From an uncultured Litoreibacter sp. (GTDB lineage Bacteria > Pseudomonadota > Alphaproteobacteria > Rhodobacterales > Rhodobacteraceae), in the NCBI GenBank assembly GCA_947492995.1, contig CANLOU010000003.1, forward strand, positions 310,001 to 374,000: a stretch of DNA of 64,000 bases, read 5' to 3'. Of this stretch, positions 53,325 through 63,741 are shown one piece after another. Under the pieces are notes generated by a model that saw nothing but the letters and a program-made list of their open reading frames with translations, was not told the origin of the DNA and did no database searches. The first letter of the stretch is position 1; the number at the start of each line of letters is the position of its first letter. The position numbers and the translations under genes are program-made.

Positions 53325-54473
53325 ATGCTCAAACGTTTAGTTCTGCCGCTCGCACTTGCAACACCAGCCGCCGCCGACGCGCCGCGCGTTGTCACCGATA
53401 TTGCGCCGATGCAGTCCTTGGCGGCAATGGTGATGGGCGATTTGGGCAGCCCGGAGATGTTGATTGACCCGTCCGTTTCGCCGCATCACGCCAACCTGCG
53501 TCCCTCGCAGGCGGCGGCGCTGCAGGACGCCGATCTTGTGTTCATGATCGGGGAGGAGCTGACCCCGTGGTTGAGCGAACGCATGGAGGCGTTGGCCGGC
53601 GACGCCCGGGTTGTGACTTTTCTGGACGGCTCTCCGGTGTTGATTGAGCCAGGCAAGGTGGCAGAGGACGGCCATGACGATCACAAAGAGGGTCACCATG
53701 ACGAGCATGACGACCACGACGACCATGAAGGCCACGACCACGCTGAGGATCACGCCGAAGACAAAGATCACGACCATGCACAGGCGCATGAAGACGGCCA
53801 CGAGGACGGCCATGACGACGGCCACGAGGACGGGCACGAGGACGGGCACAAAGATGGGCATGACCACGACGATCACGCCAAAGAAGAAGACCACGCCCAT
53901 GAGGATGGCCATGAAGACCACGGGGATGAGGACGCGCACGGCCATGAAGGGCACGCGCATGCCATAGACCCCCATGCTTGGCTGGACCCACAAAACGCGG
54001 TGGCATGGCTTGGAAAAATGGGCTCCGCCCTCGGGGCTGCTGACCCGGAAAATGCAGCGACCTATACGCAGAATGCCGTTGCCGCGATGGGTGAAATCGG
54101 CGCTCTTATGGGCGAAATTGAGGCCTCCACCAGCACCTATAACGGGTCCGAGTATATCGCCTTTCACGACGCCTACAGCTATTTTTCTCAGCGCTGGGGA
54201 TATAAATCTGCGGGCTCGCTTGCCTCCAACGAAGGTGTGGCCCCCAGTGCCGCCGACATCAAAGCCGCGCGCGCCGAGATTGAGGAAGGCCATGTCAGCT
54301 GCCTGTTTACCGAGGCACAGTTCGGCCCCGACATTGTCGGCACCGTGGCCGAGGGGTTCGACGTCAAAGTGGTCGAGCTCGATCCATTGGGCGCAAAGCT
54401 GGAGCAAGGCCCAGAACTCTACAAAGCCCTGCTTGGCAATATCGCGCAGTCCTTTGCGGAGTGCCTGAGCTAA
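53325..54473 (+). CDS. znuA: Zinc-binding protein ZnuA with very long His-rich loop
   Basis: Periplasmic zinc receptor of 382 residues; signal peptide to about residue 18 (PAAA-DAP). Between residues 115 and 212 lies an acidic, His-rich loop in which I count about 29 His, built partly from repeats of HEDG/HDDG. The site ligands flank it: His in SPHHANLRPS, then HAIDPHAWLDPQN, and a later His in AFHDAYSYF. Typical ZnuA loops are shorter. A distant open-frame start upstream is ignored; ATG 53325 begins the signal peptide and follows AAGGACTG. Confidence 0.92.
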   Translation: MLKRLVLPLALATPAAADAPRVVTDIAPMQSLAAMVMGDLGSPEMLIDPSVSPHHANLRPSQAAALQDADLVFMIGEELTPWLSERMEALAGDARVVTFLDGSPVLIEPGKVAEDGHDDHKEGHHDEHDDHDDHEGHDHAEDHAEDKDHDHAQAHEDGHEDGHDDGHEDGHEDGHKDGHDHDDHAKEEDHAHEDGHEDHGDEDAHGHEGHAHAIDPHAWLDPQNAVAWLGKMGSALGAADPENAATYTQNAVAAMGEIGALMGEIEASTSTYNGSEYIAFHDAYSYFSQRWGYKSAGSLASNEGVAPSAADIKAARAEIEEGHVSCLFTEAQFGPDIVGTVAEGFDVKVVELDPLGAKLEQGPELYKALLGNIAQSFAECLS

Positions 54474-55297
54474 GCCGCCAAATCCAGAATGGCGCGGGCC
54501 TGCGCAGGTGTTGCGACGGCCCGCTCATACTTTTCGCACAACGCCACGGCGCGGCTGACCAGCGCCGCGTTTGACGGGGCCAGCGTGTCACGGTCCAGCC
54601 GCATGTTGTCCTCCAGCCCGGTGCGGGTGTGGCCGCCTGCGGCAATCGACCATTCGTTGACCAGTATCTGCCCCGGCCCCACGCCCGCGCCGCACCATTG
54701 CGCGTCCGGCATCAGGCGCCTGACGGTTTTGATGTAGTAATCGAACACGTCCCGGTCCACGGGCATCGCGTTCTTCACCCCCATCACAAACTGCACATAC
54801 AGCTTGCCCGGGATGCGGCCGTCACGGTTCAGCAATGCCGCCTGATGGATGTGGCTCAGGTCAAAGCACTCGATCTCGGGTTTCACGTTGTAGGTCCGCA
54901 TTTCGCCCGCCAGCCAGTCCACCAGATCGGGGCTGTTCTCATAGACCCGCGTCGGGAAGTTGTTTGACCCCACCGACAGGGAGGCCATGTCGGGCCGCAA
55001 AGGCAACATGCCGCCGCGTTCATGCCCCGCGCCGGACCGCCCGCCCGTGGACAGCTGCACAATCATGTTGGGGCAATGCGCCCGAATGCCTTCCATTAGC
55101 CGCCCGAATTTCTCAGGGTCGGAGGACGGCGTCTCGTCGTCATTGCGCACATGGCAATGCGCGATGGAGGCCCCGGCCTCAAAGGCCTCATGCGTGCTTT
55201 CGATCTGCTCCGCTACGGTGATCGGCACCGCCGGGTTGTTTGCTTTCCTCGGCACCGAGCCGGTGATCGCCACGCAGATGATGCAGGGGTTTGTCAT
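54470..55297 (-). CDS. Beta-keto acid cleavage enzyme (BKACE, DUF849)
   Basis: Zinc-dependent TIM-barrel enzyme of 275 residues that transfers acetyl-CoA onto a beta-keto acid, giving acetoacetate and a new CoA ester. IVAITGSVPRK-like block (CVAITGSVPRKANNPAVP), AGASIAHCHVRND with the HxH metal site, and GVGPGQILVNEWSIAAGGHTRTGLEDN near the C terminus are visible. It follows pcaG by one base in the pob/pca operon, so 3-oxoadipate is a likely substrate. Start ATG 55297 chosen inside a longer open frame. Confidence 0.85.
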   Translation of the reverse strand: MTNPCIICVAITGSVPRKANNPAVPITVAEQIESTHEAFEAGASIAHCHVRNDDETPSSDPEKFGRLMEGIRAHCPNMIVQLSTGGRSGAGHERGGMLPLRPDMASLSVGSNNFPTRVYENSPDLVDWLAGEMRTYNVKPEIECFDLSHIHQAALLNRDGRIPGKLYVQFVMGVKNAMPVDRDVFDYYIKTVRRLMPDAQWCGAGVGPGQILVNEWSIAAGGHTRTGLEDNMRLDRDTLAPSNAALVSRAVALCEKYERAVATPAQARAILDLAA

Positions 55298-55298
55298 G

Positions 55299-55859
55299 TC
55301 ATATATCCAGAAATACGGTTTCCTGCGGGCCTTGCAGGTGGATGTCAAATTGGTAGCCGCTGTCGGTGCGCGCGGCAATCAGCGTGGCGCGGCGGGCCTC
55401 GGGCACCGCTGCCATCACCGGGTCGCCGCCAAGATCATCCTCGGGGAAATACATCCGCGTATGCAGCCCCAGATTGATCCCCCGCGCCACGATCCAGAAG
55501 GTGATATGCGGCGCTTGCCCGCCCACGCTGCCGGGCTTCACGGTCTCGAACCGAAACGCGCCGGTGCCCATGTCCCCTGCGCTGCGCCCCAGCCCGGTGA
55601 AATGCGGGTCAGCGCCAGTTTGGCCGGGGTAGACGCCATGTGCATCCGCCTGCCAAATCTCCACCATCGCGTCCTTCAATGCCTCGCCCTGACCGTCAAA
55701 GACAGTGCCGGTCACGATGATGTCGTGACCCTGAACAGGCCCGGTTTTCATCACCGCCCCAAGGTCACCGCCATACATGGCCATCCCGTCGACATTCGGC
55801 GTGCAGCCGATATGCACATATGGTCCTGCCGTTTGTGATGGGGTTTCCCTGGCGCTCAT
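55299..55859 (-). CDS. pcaG: Protocatechuate 3,4-dioxygenase alpha subunit PcaG
   Basis: Intradiol dioxygenase alpha subunit of 186 residues, structural partner of PcaH. TPSQTAGPYVHIG opens the protein; DAMVEIWQADAHGVYPGQ and PHITFWIVARGINLGLHTRMYFPED follow. It keeps the general fold but not the complete iron site, as usual for alpha. Start overlaps pcaH stop (ATGA). Confidence 0.92.
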   Translation of the reverse strand: MSARETPSQTAGPYVHIGCTPNVDGMAMYGGDLGAVMKTGPVQGHDIIVTGTVFDGQGEALKDAMVEIWQADAHGVYPGQTGADPHFTGLGRSAGDMGTGAFRFETVKPGSVGGQAPHITFWIVARGINLGLHTRMYFPEDDLGGDPVMAAVPEARRATLIAARTDSGYQFDIHLQGPQETVFLDI

Positions 55860-56559
55860 GCCGCCCCCTCGAAAAACGTCTGATCCGGCCCGCGCAAGGT
55901 GATGTTGAACGCGTAGGCCCGCGCGTCAAACGGAACCGTCCGGTCCATATCCAGCTGCGCCACCAAGGTCTCGACCGCGGCCTTTGAGGTGATCGTGCCC
56001 ACAATCGGGCACAGCCAGATCATCGGGTCCCCTTCGAAATAAAGCTGCGTGATAAGCCGCTGTGCAAAGCTATGGCCGAAAACCGAGACATGAATATGCG
56101 CGGGCCGCCAGTCATTTGGCCCGTTGGGCCAGGGGTAGGGGCCGGGCTGGATGGTCCAGAACTCGTACCGCCCCTCGGCGTTGGTCATGCACCGCCCGCA
56201 GCCGCCAAAATTGGGGTCCAACGGGGCCAGATAGGCCTCCTTTGAGTGCCGATACCGCCCGCCCGCATTGGCCTGCCACACTTCGATCAGGGCATTGGGC
56301 ACTGGCCGGCCTTCTTCATCGCGCACCTGCCCATGCACGATGATGCGCGGGCCAATTGCTGTCTCGCCGGAGGCCGCAAAATTTTCGATCAGGTTCGCGT
56401 CATCGGGCCCGATCATGTCACGCGCAAAAACCGGCCCGCTCAGCTCGCTGGCCGTCGGCGGCAGCTGCAGCCGCTTATGTTTCGGCCCGCGGTAGGTTGT
56501 TGATTTGTAGGCCAGATCAATCGTAGGCGGATGCCAATCCAGATCGCGCGGCGGAAAGC

Positions 56560-56563
<4 letters not shown>
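55856..56563 (-). CDS. pcaH: Protocatechuate 3,4-dioxygenase beta subunit PcaH
   Basis: Iron-bearing subunit of 235 residues that opens protocatechuate between the hydroxyls. The ferric ligands can be placed: Tyr in GGRYRHSKEAY, Tyr in PGPYPWPNG and the two His in RPAHIHVSVFG. GTG 56563 overlaps the pcaC stop (GTGA) and gives the usual MSFPPRDLDWHPP start; the longer open frame reads through pcaC. Confidence 0.93.
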
Positions 56564-58106
<1,543 letters not shown>

Positions 58107-58186
58107 TCAATTTCCGCGCGCCGTAAATCCCATTCTGCCTTAGCTTCTTTCTGCTCGAAATATGCCGGGGGAGGAGCGTCAGCGAC

Positions 58187-58201
58187 GGGGGCAGAGCCCC
58201 C
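58187..58201. repeat. GGGGGC-AGA-GCCCCC hairpin between slcC and pobA
   Basis: A 6-bp GC stem with a three-base loop at 58187-58201 within a roughly 60-base element (58156-58204) of the kind often found between genes in Rhodobacterales. It may end slcC transcription. The remainder of the 144-base gap shows no gene. Confidence 0.6.
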
Positions 58202-58235
58202 TGAACATCATGTGCGGCGCAGCCGCCCAATCAGG

Positions 58236-59165
58236 TCAGCCCAAAAGCGCCTTGCGCACATTCTGCGCGGTCAAGGCCGAGACGCGGGTGTTGGATTCGA
58301 CTGTTACGCCCGCAATATGTGGCGTCAGGACCAAGTTGCGGCAGGCCTTGAATTTCGCCGCATCCTCCGCCGTCAGCGGCTCCTTGGCAAATACGTCCAA
58401 CGCGGCGCCTGCAATTTGACCCTCGAGCAAAGCGCGCGCCAAGGCTGTTTCGTCCACCACACCGCCTCGGGCCGCGTTGATGATAACGGCGTCTGATTTC
58501 ATCGCCGCAAAGATGTCTGCCCCCGCCATGTTGCGGGTCCCGTCGGTCAGCGGCACATGCAAAGAGAGTACGTCGCAGCCCGCCGCTAGTGACGCCAGAT
58601 CTTCATGCCGCGTGACGCCCTCCCACGCGGCGTCGCCTTCAGGCACAAATGGGTCCATGGCCGCGATTGACATGCCAAGCCCGCGCGCAAGCCCCGCGGT
58701 CTCCCGCGCGATTGAGCCAAAGCCTGCAAGACCCAAGGTCTTGCCCGACAGCTCGCCCCCGGACATGTCTTGGCGCGGCCATTCGCCCGCGATCATCCGG
58801 TCAAACCCCAGATAGGCCTGCCGCAGCAGAAGGGCGGCGGTGGTGATGACATATTCCGCAACCGACAGGTCATTCGCGCCGCTCGCAGGATGCACCGAAA
58901 TCCCTGCCGCCTTGCAGGCGTCAAGGTCGATATTGTCAAGGCCGACACCCAACCGGCCCACGGCCCGCAAGGCAGGTGCGCCTGCCAACACGGCCCCGCG
59001 CACTTGTGTGCGGTTGCGGACGATGATTGCGTCCGCGTCAGCCAGCTCCGCCAAAAGGCGGGTGTCGTCATCCACAAGCGTCGGGTCATAGACCACATTG
59101 TGGTCGGCCCGCAGGCCCTCCACGGCAGCTTCGTCCATAAACTCGGAGATGACGACTTTTTTCAT
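58236..59165 (-). CDS. slcC: D-2-hydroxyacid dehydrogenase, probable (S)-sulfolactate dehydrogenase SlcC
   Basis: NAD-dependent 2-hydroxyacid dehydrogenase of 309 residues. GLAGFGSIARETAGLARGLG forms the nucleotide fold; catalytic Arg, Glu and His are in NAARGGVVDE, LDVFAKEPL and LTPHIAGVT. The N terminus VVISEFMDEAAV is like SlcC as I recall it. Lying three bases after comE, it would oxidise (S)-sulfolactate to sulfopyruvate. A plain phosphoglycerate or lactate dehydrogenase is the alternative. Confidence 0.8.
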   Translation of the reverse strand: MKKVVISEFMDEAAVEGLRADHNVVYDPTLVDDDTRLLAELADADAIIVRNRTQVRGAVLAGAPALRAVGRLGVGLDNIDLDACKAAGISVHPASGANDLSVAEYVITTAALLLRQAYLGFDRMIAGEWPRQDMSGGELSGKTLGLAGFGSIARETAGLARGLGMSIAAMDPFVPEGDAAWEGVTRHEDLASLAAGCDVLSLHVPLTDGTRNMAGADIFAAMKSDAVIINAARGGVVDETALARALLEGQIAGAALDVFAKEPLTAEDAAKFKACRNLVLTPHIAGVTVESNTRVSALTAQNVRKALLG

Positions 59166-59168
59166 GGC

Positions 59169-59732
59169 TTACGCGTTCCGCTCTTTGATGGTTTCCATAA
59201 AGCGGTGACGGATCACGACAGGGTCCATGGTGATAACAGGCACCTTTATGTTGCCGCTTTCGCATTTGGCCACGATGATGGTCATCTTGTCACCCGCCAG
59301 CGCGTCCTTGACGGCCTGCACAGTGTCTTCGGCGGCGCATGTCACCACGTTTTCACAGCCACAGGCCTCAGCCACTTTCTCCAGCTTGGTCAGCTTGCCC
59401 GCATAGGTGGGCTGGTCGCCGGTGGACCCGTAGGACCCGTTATCGATAATCAGCAGCACATAGTTGTCGGCCACGTTATTGGCGATCGTCGGCAGCGTGC
59501 CCATGTTGGTCAAAACGGAACCGTCGCCGTCCACAACCAGCACTTTTTCCTTTTGCGCCAGCGCAAGGCCAAGCCCGATGGAGGAGGCCAGACCCATGGT
59601 GCCCAACATGTAGAAGTTGGTTGGCTGGTCGTCGATCATGTGCATTTCCTGGCTTGGCAGGCCAATGTTCATGACGGTCAGCGTGTCTTTGATGGTCGGG
59701 GCCAGTTCTTTCAGAATGTCAGAGCGGATCAT
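59169..59732 (-). CDS. comE: Sulfopyruvate decarboxylase beta subunit ComE
   Basis: ThDP-binding subunit of 187 residues. The cofactor motif reads GDGSVLTNMGTLPTIANN and the N terminus MIRSDILKELAP is typical. With ComD it converts sulfopyruvate to sulfoacetaldehyde. ATG 59732 lies two bases after the comD stop; a longer open frame overlaps comD and is rejected. Phosphonopyruvate decarboxylase is a fused relative. Confidence 0.88.
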   Translation of the reverse strand: MIRSDILKELAPTIKDTLTVMNIGLPSQEMHMIDDQPTNFYMLGTMGLASSIGLGLALAQKEKVLVVDGDGSVLTNMGTLPTIANNVADNYVLLIIDNGSYGSTGDQPTYAGKLTKLEKVAEACGCENVVTCAAEDTVQAVKDALAGDKMTIIVAKCESGNIKVPVITMDPVVIRHRFMETIKERNA

Positions 59733-59734
59733 GA

Positions 59735-60232
59735 TTAGTACCCTTTCCAGAAAGAGGCGTCCGTCAGGATCGCGACGGGTTTGTTGCACATGAAGGTGTA
59801 TTCAAGGATCTTGTCGAACTCTTCGACGTCGTTTTCCTCGTGGAAGTGGTATGTCGGGATGTTGAGCTGCGCCAGCAGCGCTTTGGTGTGCACGGCCATC
59901 TCGGCTTGGCAGGCCACGGGCTCGCCCAGCTCGCCGCGATACGAGATCAGCATTGGCAGCGGCATGCGGTAATACTGCGTCAGGGTCACCAGAGTGTTGA
60001 TCGTCACACCAATCGCGGTGTTCTGCATGATGATGGCAGAGCGTTTGCCGCCCATAAACGCGCCCGCGCACAGGCCCATGCCCTCGTCTTCCTTGTTGGA
60101 CGGGATGTGGTAAATCTCGGGGTGCTCTTCGCATTTTTCGATCACGCCGCCCAGCTGTTTGCAGGGCACGGTGGTGATGAACTCGACCTTGTGGCGCGCG
60201 AAGGCGTCCACGATCTTGTCATTGACGGACAT
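59735..60232 (-). CDS. comD: Sulfopyruvate decarboxylase alpha subunit ComD
   Basis: Pyrimidine-domain subunit of 165 residues. FITTVPCKQLGGVIE, SNKEDEGMGLCAGAFMGGK with the activating Glu, and IGVTINTLVTL are family features. First gene of comD-comE-slcC on the minus strand, following the lysR gene by 96 bases. The Xsc enzyme that would cleave sulfoacetaldehyde is not next to it. Confidence 0.88.
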   Translation of the reverse strand: MSVNDKIVDAFARHKVEFITTVPCKQLGGVIEKCEEHPEIYHIPSNKEDEGMGLCAGAFMGGKRSAIIMQNTAIGVTINTLVTLTQYYRMPLPMLISYRGELGEPVACQAEMAVHTKALLAQLNIPTYHFHEENDVEEFDKILEYTFMCNKPVAILTDASFWKGY

Positions 60233-60312
60233 GGGGTTGTCTCCTCAAGGGGTGAATTTGGAGCAGGTATCTTGCAAAAGACATGCGAAGGCAAATCAAA
60301 CTGATTTTACCA

Positions 60313-60335
60313 AAACTAAAGAATTGCTTTAGTTT
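60313..60335 (-). terminator. Hairpin at the lysR end
   Basis: AAACTAAAG and CTTTAGTTT pair perfectly around a five-base loop across the LysR stop; on the minus strand the stem ends in TTT followed by TGG. It may end lysR mRNA or, as a dyad in front of comD, be an operator. Confidence 0.5.
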
Positions 60336-61195
60336 CTGATAATAGCCTCAACTTCTTCAAGCAAACGCTCGGTCAGCCGCCTCTTGCGGCTGTCGGCGCG
60401 GCTCAGGATGCCCAGCTCTCGGGCGGGGGCGCCTTTCAGGGACAGCTTGCGAAGATCGGCAAAGGTCGCGTCGGGCACGCAGATGTCGGGGACCACCGAT
60501 AGGCCAAGGCCGTGCGACACCATCGCGGCGACGGCTTCCAAAGTTTCCATTTCCATCGCGGCTGACACCGCGATCTTTTGGGCCGCCAACCAGTCATCGG
60601 CCAAACGCCCCGCCGCGGCGCGGCGCGTGTGGCGAATGAAGGGATGCCCGGCCAACAAGGCGCGAGGGTCGTCCCCCTCAATATCGGGGCCCGCAATCAG
60701 CACAAAAGGCTCGCGGGCGACCGGCTGCCACAACATGTTCGTCTGCGGCGCGAAGGGGCCAAGCAAAGCGGCGTCCAATGCGCCGCGTTCTACCTGCTCG
60801 GACAGGTCATCTGACAGGCCCGGCACCACGCGGATGCGCAAATCGGGGTAGGCGGCAATCAGCTGTTTCACGGCGCGTGGCACCAAGACCCGCAATGTGG
60901 ACGGCACAGCCCCCAGCGTCATCTCGCCGACCAGCTGCGCGTCGCCGGTCAAATCGGTGAGCATGCCGTCATAGGCCAGCACCACGTCGCGCGCCTTGGG
61001 CACCAGACCTTGGCCAAGCGGGTTGAGACGCGGCACCTTGCGGTCGCGGTCAAACAGCGCCACGCCCAGATTTTCCTCCAGCCGCTTCATCTGCTGGCCC
61101 ACGGCGGCCTGGCTGACATTCACCCGGGCAGAGGCAGCCGCAAAGCTGCCGGTGTCCGACACCGCAATCAGGGTGCGCAGCAGGGTGATGGACAT
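60329..61195 (-). CDS. LysR-family regulator upstream of comDE-slcC
   Basis: Protein of 288 residues: winged helix in the first 60 residues (LIAVSDTGSFAAASARVNVSQAAVGQQMKRLEENLG in parts) and a LysR substrate domain with LRVLVPRAVKQLIAAYPDLRIRV. It sits 19 bases after iclR and points at comDE-slcC in the same direction; probably controls these genes. Ligand unknown; sulfolactate is a guess. Confidence 0.83.
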   Translation of the reverse strand: MSITLLRTLIAVSDTGSFAAASARVNVSQAAVGQQMKRLEENLGVALFDRDRKVPRLNPLGQGLVPKARDVVLAYDGMLTDLTGDAQLVGEMTLGAVPSTLRVLVPRAVKQLIAAYPDLRIRVVPGLSDDLSEQVERGALDAALLGPFAPQTNMLWQPVAREPFVLIAGPDIEGDDPRALLAGHPFIRHTRRAAAGRLADDWLAAQKIAVSAAMEMETLEAVAAMVSHGLGLSVVPDICVPDATFADLRKLSLKGAPARELGILSRADSRKRRLTERLLEEVEAIIRN

Positions 61196-61214
61196 GGCAG
61201 CCGCCCTCCGCCAG

Positions 61215-61982
61215 CTAGGATGAAAAGATCGTGTCGGTCAGCTTCTTTGAGGTGGCCAGAAGCACATCCACTTTGGTGCGGGCTTCCTCAATGGAAATAC
61301 GCTGCTCCGGCGCGTGGAACGCGACGGAGGCGCAGTAGCGGCCATTGGGGTCCAGAATTGGAACGGCGACGGCGACCATGCCCTCGAAATACTCGCACCG
61401 GTCCAGCGCGTAGCCTTGTTTGGCGATATCCTGCAATTCGTTGAGGAAGGCGTCGGGGTCGGTGATGGTGGTGTCGGTGTGCCGCTCCAGATGCATCACA
61501 TGCACAAGCCGACGGCGCTCGGCCTTGGGCAGGGAGGCAAGATAGGTCTTGCCCGACGCGGTGCAGTGAAACGGTACGTTGGTGCCGACGGGCAGTTGGA
61601 TGCGGAAGGGCCAGTCGGTCTCGACCCGGTCCTGGTAGGACATGCCGCGGTCTTCGGGGACGACAAAGTTCACGGTCTCGCCAATTTCGCGCGCCAGCTC
61701 TTGCAGCACTTGATGGCGGGCGACGTGGCTTGACGATGAATGCACGACCCCTTGCCCCATCATGCGGGCGCGCCTGCCGGGCCGCAATCCGCGCCCGCGT
61801 TCGTCGCGCATCAAGAACCCCTCTTCAAGCAGGGTGTTGCACAGGCGGTGGGTCGTCTGTTTGGGCAGCCCGATCTCGCGGCCGATCTCGGCGGGGGACA
61901 TTGGTTCTGGCTGCAGGCCCACGGCTTCCAGTATAAGCAAGGTGCGCAGGTTTGTTGGAATGCGGCTGCCGTCCTCCATCAT
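61215..61982 (-). CDS. IclR-family regulator
   Basis: Protein of 255 residues with an N-terminal helix-turn-helix (MSPAEIGREIGLPKQTTHRLCNTLLEEGFL in parts) and a C-terminal GAF-like ligand domain with PFHCTASGKTYLASLP and RCEYFEGMVAVAVPI. Starts ATG-ATG at 61982, preceded by GGGAGGATC. Divergent from the GMC oxidoreductase gene over a 122-base gap with a strong palindrome, so likely its regulator. Confidence 0.87.
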   Translation of the reverse strand: MMEDGSRIPTNLRTLLILEAVGLQPEPMSPAEIGREIGLPKQTTHRLCNTLLEEGFLMRDERGRGLRPGRRARMMGQGVVHSSSSHVARHQVLQELAREIGETVNFVVPEDRGMSYQDRVETDWPFRIQLPVGTNVPFHCTASGKTYLASLPKAERRRLVHVMHLERHTDTTITDPDAFLNELQDIAKQGYALDRCEYFEGMVAVAVPILDPNGRYCASVAFHAPEQRISIEEARTKVDVLLATSKKLTDTIFSS

Positions 61983-62053
61983 GATCCTCCCAAATCAATC
62001 GTGAGTATTTTTTCGCTTGTGCGACTCGTTGAAGCATGATGCAGTATAAAAAC

Positions 62054-62068
62054 GGGACTTCAAGTCCC
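62054..62068. promoter_or_regulatory. Palindromic operator between iclR and GMC gene
   Basis: GGGACTTCAAGTCCC is a perfect 15-base palindrome (7-base arms) right after a TATAAA sequence and 37 bases before the GMC start; a good IclR binding candidate. Confidence 0.6.
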
Positions 62069-62104
62069 AATTATTAGAAAATAGGCGCTTTTGGGAGGAA
62101 GTGA

Positions 62105-63736
62105 GTGGAATTTGACTTCATCATCGTTGGTGCAGGCTCCGCTGGTTGCGTTCTCGCAAACCGTCTTTCGGCCAATGGCAAATATAAAGTGGCAGTTCTG
62201 GAGGCGGGTGGCAAAGACACCTATCCATGGATCCACATCCCTGTCGGCTATTTCAAAACCATGTCCAACCCGAAAACGGATTGGATGTACACAACCGAAC
62301 CTGATCCCGGTTTGAATGGCCGCTCGCTCAGATGGCCGCGCGGCAAGGTGCTGGGCGGGTCGTCCTCCATCAACGGGCTGCTTTATGTGCGTGGTCAGGC
62401 GCAGGACTATGATGGCTGGCGTCAACTGGGCAACACAGGCTGGTCATGGGATGACGTGGCCCCCTTGTTCAAACGCTCCGAGACTTACGAAAACGGCACC
62501 AAGGAAGACGAGCTGCGTGGCGGCGACGGGCCATTGTCCGTGTCCGACACGACCGTGACGCGCAAATGCGTCGATGACTGGCTCACGGCCGCCGTCAATT
62601 GCGGCTACAAGCGCGCCAAGGACTATAACGGGGCGGACCAAGAAGGCGTGTCGCTTTTCCAGCTGACCACCCGCAACGGGCGTCGCTGTTCATCGGCAGT
62701 GGCCTATCTGAACCCGGCCAAGTCGCGCGACAACCTGACGGTGCTGACCCGCTGCGCAGTCGAAAAACTGACCTTCGAGGGCAAGCGCTGTACCGGCCTG
62801 ATCGCCAATCACAACGGCCAGCGGGTCACGATGACGGCGCATAAAGAGGTGGTTCTGTCCGCCGGTGCGCTGGCAAGCCCGCAAATCCTGATGGTCTCGG
62901 GTGTTGGCTCTGCCGACGAGCTGAAGCCGCTTGGCATCGACATGGTGCATGAACTCAAAGGCATCGGCAAAAACCTGCAAGACCACCTGCAGGCGCGGCC
63001 TGTCTACAAAACCTCGCTGCCCACTATCAACACCGAGGTATCCAACATCTTCAAGCAGGCGCTGATCGGCATGCAATATGTCGCGACCCGCAAGGGGCCA
63101 ATGGCGATGGCCGCGTCGCTTGGGACAGGCTTTCTGAAAACTCGCGAAGACTTGGATGTGCCGGATATTCAGTTCCACATCCAGCCGTTCAGCGCAGACA
63201 AAATCGACGAGGGCGCGCATAAGTTTTCCGCCTTCACCGCGTCGGTGCTGCAGCTGCGCCCCGAAAGCGTGGGTCATCTGGAACTGGCCTCCGCTGATAT
63301 GCGCGACTACCCGAAAATTCATCCCAACTATCTGGCAACAAAGACAGATTGCGACACAATCGTCGAAGGCGTGCGGATCACCCGCAAGATCACCGCCACC
63401 GCGCCCATCGCGCAGCATGTGACGTCTGAACATACGCCGGGGCCAAGTGTGGGCGACGATTACGACGAAATCCTCGAATGGGTGCGCAACACGTCGACCA
63501 CGATCTACCACCCGACCGGCACCTGCAAAATGGGCGTCGATGATATGGCGGTGGTTGACCCGCGCCTCAAGGTCATCGGCATGGAGGGCCTGCGCGTCGC
63601 GGATGCGTCGATCATGCCGATCATCGTGTCCGGCAACACCAACGCGCCGTCGATCATGATCGGGGAAAAGGCGTCAGACCTCATTCTGGAGGACGCCGAA
63701 AAAGGCGCCTCCGCACCAGTAAAAGAAATGGCCTAA
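62105..63736 (+). CDS. GMC-family FAD-dependent alcohol dehydrogenase
   Basis: Choline-dehydrogenase-like flavoprotein of 543 residues. FAD motif VGAGSAGCVLANRLS at residues 8-22, RWPRGKVLGGSSSINGLLYVRGQAQDYD as GMC signature 1, SAGALASPQILMVSGVG as signature 2, and catalytic His in YHPTGTCKMG with Asn in SGNTNAPSIMIGEKA. Start GTG 62105 follows GGGAGGAAGTGA. Substrate is an alcohol of unknown identity; not BetA by context. TerC-family gene follows by five bases. Confidence 0.87.
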   Translation: MEFDFIIVGAGSAGCVLANRLSANGKYKVAVLEAGGKDTYPWIHIPVGYFKTMSNPKTDWMYTTEPDPGLNGRSLRWPRGKVLGGSSSINGLLYVRGQAQDYDGWRQLGNTGWSWDDVAPLFKRSETYENGTKEDELRGGDGPLSVSDTTVTRKCVDDWLTAAVNCGYKRAKDYNGADQEGVSLFQLTTRNGRRCSSAVAYLNPAKSRDNLTVLTRCAVEKLTFEGKRCTGLIANHNGQRVTMTAHKEVVLSAGALASPQILMVSGVGSADELKPLGIDMVHELKGIGKNLQDHLQARPVYKTSLPTINTEVSNIFKQALIGMQYVATRKGPMAMAASLGTGFLKTREDLDVPDIQFHIQPFSADKIDEGAHKFSAFTASVLQLRPESVGHLELASADMRDYPKIHPNYLATKTDCDTIVEGVRITRKITATAPIAQHVTSEHTPGPSVGDDYDEILEWVRNTSTTIYHPTGTCKMGVDDMAVVDPRLKVIGMEGLRVADASIMPIIVSGNTNAPSIMIGEKASDLILEDAEKGASAPVKEMA

Positions 63737-63741
63737 CCTAC

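Noticed and set aside
53667-53965. Repeat tract in znuA as a possible CRISPR or satellite
   Set aside because: Repeats are short, in frame, and code for a His-rich metal loop; there are no spacers.
53337-54407. A 356-codon antisense frame in znuA with a hydrophobic Val/Met stretch
   Set aside because: The hydrophobic run is only the reverse reading of the His/Asp repeat region.
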